Part shown: positions 55,098-62,215 of the stretch, piece after piece
How the letters are laid out: the number at the start of each line of letters is the position of its first letter
Numbering within the stretch: position 1 is the first letter of the stretch
Assembly (NCBI RefSeq): GCF_900182695.1
Contig: NZ_FXTK01000007.1
Coordinates: forward strand, 81,402 to 145,401
Direction: 5' to 3'
DNA length: 64,000 bases
From: Paracoccus laeviglucosivorans
GTDB lineage: Bacteria; Pseudomonadota; Alphaproteobacteria; Rhodobacterales; Rhodobacteraceae
Translations under genes and position numbers: made by a program
Notes under the pieces: generated by a model
Told to the model about the DNA's origin: nothing
The model's input: the letters and a program-made list of their open reading frames with translations, nothing else
The model's database searches: none

Positions 55098-58000
55098 TGG
55101 CGTGGATCAGCGAAGCGCAGCTTGAGGCGCATTTCATGGAAAGCCTTGCGCCGCTGGGCTACCACCTGATGCATGGGGCGGATGTCTCGCCCGAGATGCG
55201 CGACCCCATGCGCGCCAGTTTCCGCGAAACGATCCTTGCGCCGGTGCTGCTGGACAGTCTGCGTCGGCTGAACCCCGATGTGCCGGACCCGGCGTTGCAG
55301 GACGCGGCGCGGCGGGTGACCGACAGCGTATTCGCGCAAGACGTGGTGCAGGAAAACCGGCGGCTGCATGACCTGATGGTGCATGGCGTGCCGGTGACCT
55401 TTTTGCGCGAGGGCGAGGAGCGCCATGCCCGCGTCCGGCTGGTCGATTGGGGCAATCTGTCGAATGACTGGCGCGCGGTGCAGCAATTCGACGTGGCGGG
55501 CAAGACCGCGCGCATTCCCGATGTGGTGCTGTTCCTGAACGGCCTGCCGCTGGTGGTGGTCGAGCTGAAGGGCGTGGCAGGCGCGGATGTCAAAGCCGCC
55601 TGGAACCAGATCGATACCTATCGCAACGATATCCCCGACCTGTTCCGCACCAACCTGCTGACGGTGATCTCTGACGGGTTGCAGGCGCGCTATGGCTCGG
55701 TCTCGGCCGGGTTCGACCGCTATATGAGCTGGCGGACGGTGGATGGCGAAACGCTGGTGCCCAAGGGCTCGACCTTGGAGCTGTCGACGCTGACCGAGGG
55801 GCTGCTGGCGCCCGGCGTGCTGCTCGACATGCTGCGCTGGTTCGTGGTCTTTGAGGATGAAGGCAAGGGTCCGATCAAGAAGATCGCGGGCTATCACCAG
55901 TTCCACGCCGTGCGCAAAGCCTGTGACACGATCCTGACCGCGCGGGCGGGTGACGGCAAAGGCGGGGTGATCTGGCACACCCAAGGCTCGGGCAAAAGCC
56001 TGCTGATGACCTTTCTGTCGGGCCGGATCATGCATCATCCGGCGTTGGAAAACCCGACGCTGCTGGTGCTGACCGACCGCAACGATCTGGACAACCAGCT
56101 GTTCGCGACCTTTGCCCGCTGCAAGGAATTGCTGGGCGAAGAGCCGGTGCAGGCAGACAGCACGGAAACGTTGCGCGGCCTGCTGGACCGCAATGTCGGC
56201 GGCATCATCTTTTCGACCATCCAGAAATTCCGCCCCGAAAGCGGCGAGACTTTCCCGGAACTGACCGCGCGCTCGAATGTGGTGGTGCTGGTCGATGAGG
56301 CGCATCGCACGCAATACGGGTTCGAGGCCAAGCTGAACAAGGACACCGGCGAGATCCGCCATGGGCTTGCTTATCAGTTGCGCCGGGCGCTGCCGAATGC
56401 TGTCTATGTCGCCTTTACCGGCACCCCGGTCGAGCTGGTCGGCGCCGACACCCGCGGCGTCTTTGGCGATTACATTGACGTCTATGACATCGCGCAGGCG
56501 GTGGCCGATGGCGCGACCGTGCCAATCTATTACGAAGCGCGGGTGGCCAAGATCACGCTGGATGAGGATGTCGCCGCCACGCTGGACGACGAATTCGACG
56601 AGGCGACCGAGATGCTGGCCGAAGATCAGGCCAGCGCCACTGCCAAGAAATGGGCCCGGGTCGAGGCGCTGGTCGGGGCCGACCGTCGGCTGGACACGGT
56701 GGTGCAAGACATCCTGACCCATTTCGACGCACGCCTGACTGCCATCGATGGCAAGGTAATGATCGTCTGCATGAGCCGCCGCATCTGCGCCGCAGTCTAT
56801 GACCGCATCATTGCCGCCCGCCCGGATTGGCATGGCGACACCGACGATACCGGCTGCGTCAAGGTGGTGATGACCGGATCGGCCACCGACCCGGCGGCGC
56901 TGCAACCGCATATCCGGTCGAAAACCCGGCAAGAGGCGATCCGCGTCCGCTTCAAGAACCCCGCCGATCCGCTGAAGCTGGTCATCGTGCGCGACATGTG
57001 GCTGACCGGCTTTGATGCGCCCTGCATGCACACGCTTTACGTCGACAAACCGATGAAGGGGCACGGGCTGATGCAGGCCATCGCCCGCGTGAACCGGGTC
57101 TTTGCCGATAAGCCCGCCGGGCTGGTGGTCGATTATATCGGCATCGCCGCCGAGCTGAAGGCTGCGTTGGCGCATTACTCGCAGACCGATCAGGCCCAGA
57201 CCGGCATTGATGAGGCCGAGGCCATCGCGGCCTTCCTTGACGCATTGGATGTGGCGCGGACGCAGTTTCATGGCTTCGACTATGGCGCCGCGCTGCGGGG
57301 CACTCCCGGCGAGCGGCTGGCTGTCCTGCCCGGTGCGATTGAACATATCCTGTCCAAGGATCGCGACAGCGACACCGCGACCGGCACCAAGCGCTTTCAG
57401 GATGCCGTGGCCGCGCTGGTCAAAGCCTATAAGCTTGCTTCGGGCAGCCCGCAGGCGACCGAACATGCCGAAGAGGTCGCGTTCTTTGCTGCCGTGCGCT
57501 CTAGCCTGGCCAAGCTGGATGTGGGCGGGCCACGCAGCGATGGCGGCAGCGACTTTGCCATCCAGCAGCTGATCAACAACGCAGTCGCCTCGACCGAGGT
57601 GGTCGATATCCTTGAGGCTTGCGGTTTCGACCGCCCCGATATCAGCGTGCTGTCCGACGAATTCATGCTGGAATTGCAGAACATGCAGCATCGCAACCTT
57701 GCCGTCGAGGCGCTGAAAAAGCTGCTGAACGGCGAGATCTCGGCCCGCACCCGTACGAACGTGGTGCAAAAAGAGGTGTTCTCGACCCGGCTGGAACAAG
57801 CCATCGCCCGCTATCACAACCGCAGCGTCGATGCCCTGCAGATCCTGCAAGAGCTGATCGCGCTGGCCAAAGACCTGCAAAGCGAGCCCGAGGACGGCCT
57901 GAACACCGCCGAACGCGCTTTCTATGATGCCCTGGCCCAGAACGACAGCGCCGTGCAGATCATGAGCAACGAGGAACTGCGCGTCATCGCCACCGAATTG

Positions 58001-58174
58001 GTCACGACCGTGCGCAACAATGCGGGTGTGGATTGGTGGAAACGCGAAAACGTCCGCGCCAAGATGCGCGTGGCTATCAAGCGGATCCTAGCGCGACACG
58101 GCTATCCGCCGGATCTCGCGTCCGAAGCCGTCAAGCTGGTGCTGCGGCAGGCCGAGGCGCTGGCGATGGGGTGA
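55097..58174 (+). CDS. hsdR: Type I restriction enzyme R subunit
   Basis: 1025 residues. The N-terminal nuclease has DVVLFLNGLPLVVVELKG; the SF2 translocase has Walker A WHTQGSGKSLLMTF (about residue 296), DEAHRTQYG, FTGTPVELVG and the motif VI region AIARVNRVF. C-terminal helices contact HsdM/S. With hsdM and hsdS it forms an intact type I restriction system. Confidence 0.96.
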   Translation: MAWISEAQLEAHFMESLAPLGYHLMHGADVSPEMRDPMRASFRETILAPVLLDSLRRLNPDVPDPALQDAARRVTDSVFAQDVVQENRRLHDLMVHGVPVTFLREGEERHARVRLVDWGNLSNDWRAVQQFDVAGKTARIPDVVLFLNGLPLVVVELKGVAGADVKAAWNQIDTYRNDIPDLFRTNLLTVISDGLQARYGSVSAGFDRYMSWRTVDGETLVPKGSTLELSTLTEGLLAPGVLLDMLRWFVVFEDEGKGPIKKIAGYHQFHAVRKACDTILTARAGDGKGGVIWHTQGSGKSLLMTFLSGRIMHHPALENPTLLVLTDRNDLDNQLFATFARCKELLGEEPVQADSTETLRGLLDRNVGGIIFSTIQKFRPESGETFPELTARSNVVVLVDEAHRTQYGFEAKLNKDTGEIRHGLAYQLRRALPNAVYVAFTGTPVELVGADTRGVFGDYIDVYDIAQAVADGATVPIYYEARVAKITLDEDVAATLDDEFDEATEMLAEDQASATAKKWARVEALVGADRRLDTVVQDILTHFDARLTAIDGKVMIVCMSRRICAAVYDRIIAARPDWHGDTDDTGCVKVVMTGSATDPAALQPHIRSKTRQEAIRVRFKNPADPLKLVIVRDMWLTGFDAPCMHTLYVDKPMKGHGLMQAIARVNRVFADKPAGLVVDYIGIAAELKAALAHYSQTDQAQTGIDEAEAIAAFLDALDVARTQFHGFDYGAALRGTPGERLAVLPGAIEHILSKDRDSDTATGTKRFQDAVAALVKAYKLASGSPQATEHAEEVAFFAAVRSSLAKLDVGGPRSDGGSDFAIQQLINNAVASTEVVDILEACGFDRPDISVLSDEFMLELQNMQHRNLAVEALKKLLNGEISARTRTNVVQKEVFSTRLEQAIARYHNRSVDALQILQELIALAKDLQSEPEDGLNTAERAFYDALAQNDSAVQIMSNEELRVIATELVTTVRNNAGVDWWKRENVRAKMRVAIKRILARHGYPPDLASEAVKLVLRQAEALAMG

Positions 58175-58330
58175 GCGGCCCGTAGCTTGTCATTCATACC
58201 ACCCTGATCGCCCCTCGGTGAAAATACCAAAAGCTGGCATGAGTATCGGCATAGCGCTGGCGAGCCGGAGAAGTTCTGCGCGATTTTGCCGTTGAGAAGA
58301 GCGAATATCGCTGCACGTCGGGTCTGGTCA

Positions 58331-59911
58331 TCAGCCAGGCTGATTTCCAGACACTGCCGCCCAATCCAGACCAAACCGCGAGAGATACTTGCGCAATCGG
58401 TCGGCGTCGTTCTGGCTGGCTTTCTCTGCCCGCGACATGGCAAACAGCCGACGGCCAGCGGCCGAAAGATTGGCGCATTCCCGGCACGCACGGATAACGG
58501 CGGCTAGCTGGGCGCGGTCGAATTCATCCAGCCGTGCGGAATCCGGCAAGACTTCAGCCAGCAGGACCTCGTCCAGGTCGGCGGTTGCAGAGTTCCACTG
58601 TTCAATAAGGGTCGCGATCTCGGCCTCTACCATCGGCACGGTGATACGTCCACGCTCGGCCAGCACAGCCATGCGATGGGCCGACGCGTGCAGGTCGCGC
58701 AGGTTGCCGGGCCAAAGCGTGCCCGGATCCTGCGCAAACCTTAGATAGCGCACCAGCGCGTCGGCGTTAAATCCGGTCTTGCGGTCCAACTGACGCTCGC
58801 TGCTGTCGATCATGTCCAGAAGATGCGCCTGAATGTCCTGCCGCCGTTCCCGCAGCGGCGGCAGCCGGACCACCCATTGCGATAGCCTTGCGTGCAGATC
58901 GGGCCGCAACCGCCCGGCGCGGACCAACGCGCCGGGGGCGCTGGCGGCGGTGGCAATCAAGTGAAAGCGGGCGGTCACCTCGGCCTCGGATCCGACGGGG
59001 CAATAGCGACCTGTCTCGATCACCTGCAACAGCGCGGCCTGTTCATCGAGGCCCAGCTCGTCGATATGATCAAGAAACAGAACACCCCCGTCTGCTTCGC
59101 GGAGAAAGCCCGGCCGCTCGCTGCCTGCCACGCCCGTCGCGGCACGGCGCTGGCCGAACAACGCGGGCAAGGCCTGCCCTCCGCGCAGCGTGGCGCAGTT
59201 AACCTGAACCAGCCTGCCCTTGATGCGGCGGCGCACCAACTTCAGCTCATGGATCTGAGCGGCAAGGTGGGATTTTCCGGTCCCAGGATCCCCCAGCAGC
59301 AGGATCGGCGCGTCCGATCCGGTGGCCACCAGATCCAAACGGGCGGCCAGCGCCTGCATCGCGGGGCTGGTCGTTTCGATCCCGCCCAGCAGCATTGCCG
59401 AATGGTCACGCGCAGCCGCTTCAAACCGGCGCTGCAGGGCGTTGTAGCGGGTCAGGTCAAGGTCGATGACATCCAGCGTGCCTTGCGGCGCTGCACCCTC
59501 ACGCGGGGGGCCAGTCTGCAAAAGTCGCGCCGGGATATGGCGGCTTTCGGTCAGCAGGAACCAGCATATCTGCGCCACATGCGTGCCGGTGGTCAGGTGA
59601 ACGTGGTAACGCTCTCGATCCTCGTCGAAGCCGTATTCAGCGGCAAAGTCGTAAAGCTTGCCATAGACTTCCTGAAAATCCCAAGGGTTGGCCATGTCGA
59701 TGCTGACCAGCCGCACCTCGGTATCGGGCGATGTCTTGGCGATGGCCTTGGCCACATTGCAGGCCAGATGGTAATGGCGCTGGTCGTGAATCAGTTCCAG
59801 CCGGTCAACGGGAAAATCGGGATGTTCGCATAGTTGGACCGAGGGCCGCCATTCGCGACGCTTGCCCATATCCAACTGGGTTCCAAGAAAGCCGATGACG
59901 ACATTGCGCAT
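58331..59911 (-). CDS. rtcR: RtcR-type transcriptional activator (CARF, AAA+, HTH)
   Basis: 526 residues. The N-terminal CARF-like sensor starts MRNVVIGFLGTQLD and contains LTTGTHVAQICWFLLTE; in known RtcR it binds RNA-damage products. The AAA+ domain has Walker A GDPGTGKS (207-214) and Arg fingers in RPDLHARL. Two key elements are altered: the GAFTGA loop reads RAATGV (256-261) and Walker B ends DH (281-282) instead of DE. The C-terminal helices form the DNA-binding domain. The start is the second Met of the open frame because family proteins begin there. It is divergent from ro60. Confidence 0.93.
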   Translation of the reverse strand: MRNVVIGFLGTQLDMGKRREWRPSVQLCEHPDFPVDRLELIHDQRHYHLACNVAKAIAKTSPDTEVRLVSIDMANPWDFQEVYGKLYDFAAEYGFDEDRERYHVHLTTGTHVAQICWFLLTESRHIPARLLQTGPPREGAAPQGTLDVIDLDLTRYNALQRRFEAAARDHSAMLLGGIETTSPAMQALAARLDLVATGSDAPILLLGDPGTGKSHLAAQIHELKLVRRRIKGRLVQVNCATLRGGQALPALFGQRRAATGVAGSERPGFLREADGGVLFLDHIDELGLDEQAALLQVIETGRYCPVGSEAEVTARFHLIATAASAPGALVRAGRLRPDLHARLSQWVVRLPPLRERRQDIQAHLLDMIDSSERQLDRKTGFNADALVRYLRFAQDPGTLWPGNLRDLHASAHRMAVLAERGRITVPMVEAEIATLIEQWNSATADLDEVLLAEVLPDSARLDEFDRAQLAAVIRACRECANLSAAGRRLFAMSRAEKASQNDADRLRKYLSRFGLDWAAVSGNQPG

Positions 59912-59945
59912 TGGGATGATCCTTTGAGATAATTCCATATATCAC

Positions 59946-59999
59946 AGGATATAATCTTGCGAAGCGCTTTGTGGTGAATATAGTAATAATCACATTATT
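59946..59999 (+). promoter_or_regulatory. Candidate overlapping sigma54/sigma70 promoter and operator for the ro60-rtcB operon
   Basis: GG (59947-59948), ten bases, then GC (59959-59960) within TTGC is a partial sigma54 -24/-12 match. The same TTGCGA (59957-59962) is followed, 16 bases on, by TATAGT (59979-59984), a good sigma70 pair. Immediately downstream, AATAAT-CAC-ATTATT (59985-59999) is a perfect inverted repeat. Only one may be functional. Confidence 0.45.
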
Positions 60000-60086
60000 T
60001 CAATGCACTAATCGGGAAATGAGAATTTCTTCACACCTCGGTCTGTTCCTGCCAAAAAGGACGCAGAAACAGAAGGGAACACGATC

Positions 60087-61643
60087 ATGGCAAACAAATC
60101 CCTGTTTGCATCGTTGGCAGGGCGGCTTGTGCAGCGCGCAACCGCCACCAACGCGGCAGGGGCCAAGGCCTATGCCTATGGCGCTGAACACAAGCTGGCG
60201 CAGCTTGCAATGACCGGCACCTTTGGCGGCGGTTTCTATCAGGGCGCGCAGGCCGAGGTTTCGGCCTTGCTTGATGCGGCCATGGCGGTTGACCCGGTGT
60301 TTCTGGCCCAGACCGCCGTGCATGTCCGCGAAAAAGGCCACATGAAGGACACGCCGGCGCTGTTGCTGGCGGTGCTGTCGGCCCGCGATCCGGCGCTGTT
60401 TGCGCAGATTTTCGGGCGGGTTGTCACCTCGGGCAAGGTGCTGCGTGGTTTTGTGCAGATCCTGCGGTCGGGGCAGACCGGGCGGAAATCGCTGGGCTCG
60501 CGGCCCAAGGCGATGGTGCAGCGCTGGCTGAACGCGGCCACGGATGCGCAACTGCTGGCGGCATCGGTCGGTAACGACCCGTCGCTGGCCGATGTGATCC
60601 GCATGGTGCATCCAAGGCCGGAAACGGCTGAACGGGCGGCCTTTTATGCGTGGATCATCGGAAGGCCCGCCGATACGGCGGCGCTGCCGCGGGTGGTGCA
60701 GGATCTGCTGGCCTTTCGGGCCGGGGTGTCGGGCGTCGTGCCGGATGTGCCGTTCCAGATGCTGGCCGATTTGGCCCTGACGTCCGATCAATGGGCCGAT
60801 GTGGCGCGCAAGGGGTCGTGGCAGATGCTGCGGCAGGGGCTGAACATGCTTGATCGCAAGGGCGCGTTTGCACAGCCCGGCGTGGTTGATCATGTGGCAG
60901 GGGTTTTGCGCGATCCGGGGCGTATCCGGGCCGCCAAGGCGCTGCCCTATCAACTGCTGGCCACGCTGAACGCGCTGTCGCCTGATGTGGACGCAAAGCT
61001 GCGCGATGCGCTGCATGACGCGATGGAGATATCCGTTGCAAATGTGCCGGTGCTGCGCGGATCTGTCGCGGTCTGCCCCGATGTGTCGGGGTCGATGTCG
61101 TCGCCTGTCACCGGGTATCGGCCCGGTGCAACCTCGGTCGTGCGCTGCCTTGACGTGGCGGGGCTGGTCGCGGCGGCGGTGCTGCGCAGCAACCCCAAGG
61201 CCCGCGTCCTGCCGTTCGAGGTGCGGGTGCGCCAGACCCGGCTGGAGGCGCGCGACACCATCCTGACCAATGCCGCAAAGCTGGCGGCACTGGGCGGGGG
61301 CGGCACCAACTGTTCGGCACCGCTGGCTGCGCTGAATGCGGCAGGGTTGGCGCCCGATCTGGTGATCTTCGTTTCGGACAACCAGTCCTGGGTCGATGAT
61401 CGGCAGGGCGGGCAAGGCACAGCGATGATGGCGGAATGGGCCAAGCTCAAGTCCTGCAACCCTGCGGCGAAACTGGTCTGCATCGACATCCAGCCCTATG
61501 GCACCGCGCAGGCGGCAGAACGGAACGATGTGCTGAACATCGGCGGTTTCTCGGATCAGGTCTTTGACCAGATCGCCGATTTCGCAGCCGGGCGGATGGG
61601 CCCTGACCATTGGGTCGGCGAGATCGCTGCGGTCGAAGTCTGA
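60087..61643 (+). CDS. rsr: Ro60/Rsr (TROVE domain) Y-RNA-binding protein
   Basis: 518 residues. The TROVE HEAT-repeat ring occupies about residues 1-320 (VHVREKGHMKDTPALLLAVLSARDP, LPYQLLATLNAL), then a von Willebrand A domain with the metal site CPDVSGSMSSP (about 328-338), GGGGTNCSAPL and FVSDNQSW. Bacterial Ro (Rsr) binds Y RNAs and hands structured or damaged RNA to nucleases such as PNPase. AGAAGGGA precedes the ATG. It heads the operon with the Y-RNA-like array and rtcB. Confidence 0.94.
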   Translation: MANKSLFASLAGRLVQRATATNAAGAKAYAYGAEHKLAQLAMTGTFGGGFYQGAQAEVSALLDAAMAVDPVFLAQTAVHVREKGHMKDTPALLLAVLSARDPALFAQIFGRVVTSGKVLRGFVQILRSGQTGRKSLGSRPKAMVQRWLNAATDAQLLAASVGNDPSLADVIRMVHPRPETAERAAFYAWIIGRPADTAALPRVVQDLLAFRAGVSGVVPDVPFQMLADLALTSDQWADVARKGSWQMLRQGLNMLDRKGAFAQPGVVDHVAGVLRDPGRIRAAKALPYQLLATLNALSPDVDAKLRDALHDAMEISVANVPVLRGSVAVCPDVSGSMSSPVTGYRPGATSVVRCLDVAGLVAAAVLRSNPKARVLPFEVRVRQTRLEARDTILTNAAKLAALGGGGTNCSAPLAALNAAGLAPDLVIFVSDNQSWVDDRQGGQGTAMMAEWAKLKSCNPAAKLVCIDIQPYGTAQAAERNDVLNIGGFSDQVFDQIADFAAGRMGPDHWVGEIAAVEV

Positions 61644-61648
61644 AACGC

Positions 61649-61671
61649 TCCCCGGCGGTGACGCCGAGGGG
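61649..61671 (+). other. Hairpin between rsr and the Y-RNA array
   Basis: A GC hairpin 6 bases after the rsr stop: CGGCG (61653-61657) pairs with CGCCG (61662-61666) around GTGA, extended by C/G pairs across a one-base bulge. It is followed by AATCAAAA, not T, so it is more likely an mRNA 3'-end stabiliser or processing site than a terminator. Confidence 0.45.
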
Positions 61672-61681
61672 AATCAAAACA

Positions 61682-61801
61682 CCCGGCGAATGCCGGTGAA
61701 ACTACAGCGTGTCGCAGGTTCGAATCCTGCCTGCCAAACCGGGCAGTAGCTCAGCGGTAGAGCAGCTCCGAAAGGACGGTTTCGCCAATTTTGTCGCCGG
61801 G
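61682..61801 (+). ncRNA. Y-RNA-like RNA 1 with permuted tRNA-like head
   Basis: Outer 8-bp helix 61682-61689/61794-61801, internal loop ATGCC (61690-61694) opposite AATTTTG (61787-61793), inner 8-bp helix 61695-61702/61779-61786. The head holds a perfect T-arm (61714-61718/61726-61730, loop TTCGAAT), an acceptor-like stem CTGCC/GGCAG (61731-61735/61742-61746) closed by AAACCG, a D-arm GCTC-AGCGGTA-GAGC (61749-61763), and a 3-bp GAAA mini-hairpin (61767-61776) where an anticodon arm would be. The chain is therefore opened in the variable region. Bacterial YrlA-class Y RNAs are known tRNA mimics. Confidence 0.85.
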
Positions 61802-61821
61802 GCCAGAAAAAGGGGGATGAC

Positions 61822-61940
61822 CCGGCGAATGCCGGCAGGACTACAGGTTAGAGCGCCGGGAAACCGGAGGTCGCGCGTTCAACTCGCGCCGTGCGCAAGC
61901 GTGTAGCTCAGTGAAACGTCCTGCCACACCTTGTCGCCGG
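61822..61940 (+). ncRNA. Y-RNA-like RNA 2 with head permuted in the D-loop
   Basis: Outer 7-bp helix 61822-61828/61934-61940, internal loop ATGCC (61829-61833) opposite ACACCTTG (61926-61933), inner perfect 8-bp helix 61834-61841/61918-61925. The head order differs from RNA 1: D-stem GAGC (61851-61854) preceded by GGTTA, mini-hairpin CCGG-GAAA-CCGG (61856-61867), T-arm GCGCG-TTCAACT-CGCGC (61873-61889), acceptor-like CGTGC-GCAA-GCGTG (61890-61903), TA, then GCTC (61906-61909) pairing back to GAGC. The opening is thus inside the D-loop (AGT/GGTTA). Confidence 0.85.
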
Positions 61941-61949
61941 ACCCGAAAA

Positions 61950-62068
61950 CGGGGCGAATGCCAAAGGGACTACAGTGCAATCGAAGGCGATCCAGAGAGG
62001 CTGCCACCCTCTTCATACCGGCCCGGCTTCGGGGTGGGTCGCACAGTCTCTTTCCTTTTGTCGCCCCG
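61950..62068 (+). ncRNA. Y-RNA-like RNA 3 with diverged three-arm head
   Basis: Outer 8-bp helix 61950-61957/62061-62068, internal loop ATGCC (61958-61962) opposite CCTTTTG (62054-62060), inner 8-bp helix 61963-61970/62046-62053 with one G-U. The head lacks T- and D-loop consensus but can fold into three arms: ATCG-AAGG-CGAT (61980-61991), a 6-bp arm with 7-nt loop (61995-62013), and an arm with a 7-nt loop (62017-62039). It could be a drifted tRNA mimic. Confidence 0.7.
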
Positions 62069-62090
62069 ACCAGACCATTCCGGGGGAATT

Positions 62091-62159
62091 CCGGGCAGAC
62101 GACATCCAACCCTGTGTTGGCTTGCCGATTTCCTTGTCCCCCTGAACGACTTTGCCCGG
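62091..62159 (+). promoter_or_regulatory. Structured linker with a pairing alternative to RNA 4
   Basis: CCGGGCA (62091-62097) is perfectly complementary to TGCCCGG (62153-62159), and CCAAC-CCTGT-GTTGG (62106-62120) forms a hairpin between them. The 3' arm shares bases 62156-62159 with the outer helix of RNA 4, so the two folds exclude each other. This may gate RNA 4 or rtcB translation; purely an inference from pairing. Confidence 0.4.
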
Positions 62160-62201
62160 TGAATGCCGCGCGGCACGACTGGCTGCCGCGCTTGTCGCCG
62201 G
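62156..62201 (+). ncRNA. Minimal Y-RNA-like element 4 in the rtcB leader
   Basis: A 46-nt element with only the Ro-binding-type architecture: outer 7-bp helix 62156-62162/62195-62201 (one U-G), internal loop ATGCC (62163-62167) opposite TTG (62192-62194), perfect 8-bp inner helix GCGCGGCA/TGCCGCGC (62168-62175/62184-62191), and an 8-nt loop instead of a head. Its last bases run into GGAG (62200-62203), the only Shine-Dalgarno-like sequence before rtcB. Confidence 0.7.
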
Positions 62202-62215
62202 AGTTCCATATGTGA

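Noticed and set aside
55094..57880. A 928-residue minus-strand reading frame antisense to hsdR
   Set aside because: It mirrors the hsdR codons with Arg/His/Gln-rich composition; hsdR has complete helicase and nuclease motifs.
60027..60055. A second sigma54-like site (GG...GC in GGTCTGTTCCTGCC) close to the rsr start
   Set aside because: Only nine bases separate GG and GC, one short of the required spacing.
61703..61778. A standard tRNA gene (good T-arm, D-arm and acceptor-like stem)
   Set aside because: The arms are in permuted order, the acceptor stem is closed by a loop instead of ending in CCA, and there is no 7-nt anticodon loop, only a GAAA mini-hairpin. It is better explained as a Y-RNA tRNA mimic.
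61709..62215. Short plus-strand reading frames across the region between rsr and rtcB
   Set aside because: They have no ribosome binding sites or family-like sequence and run across conserved RNA helices.
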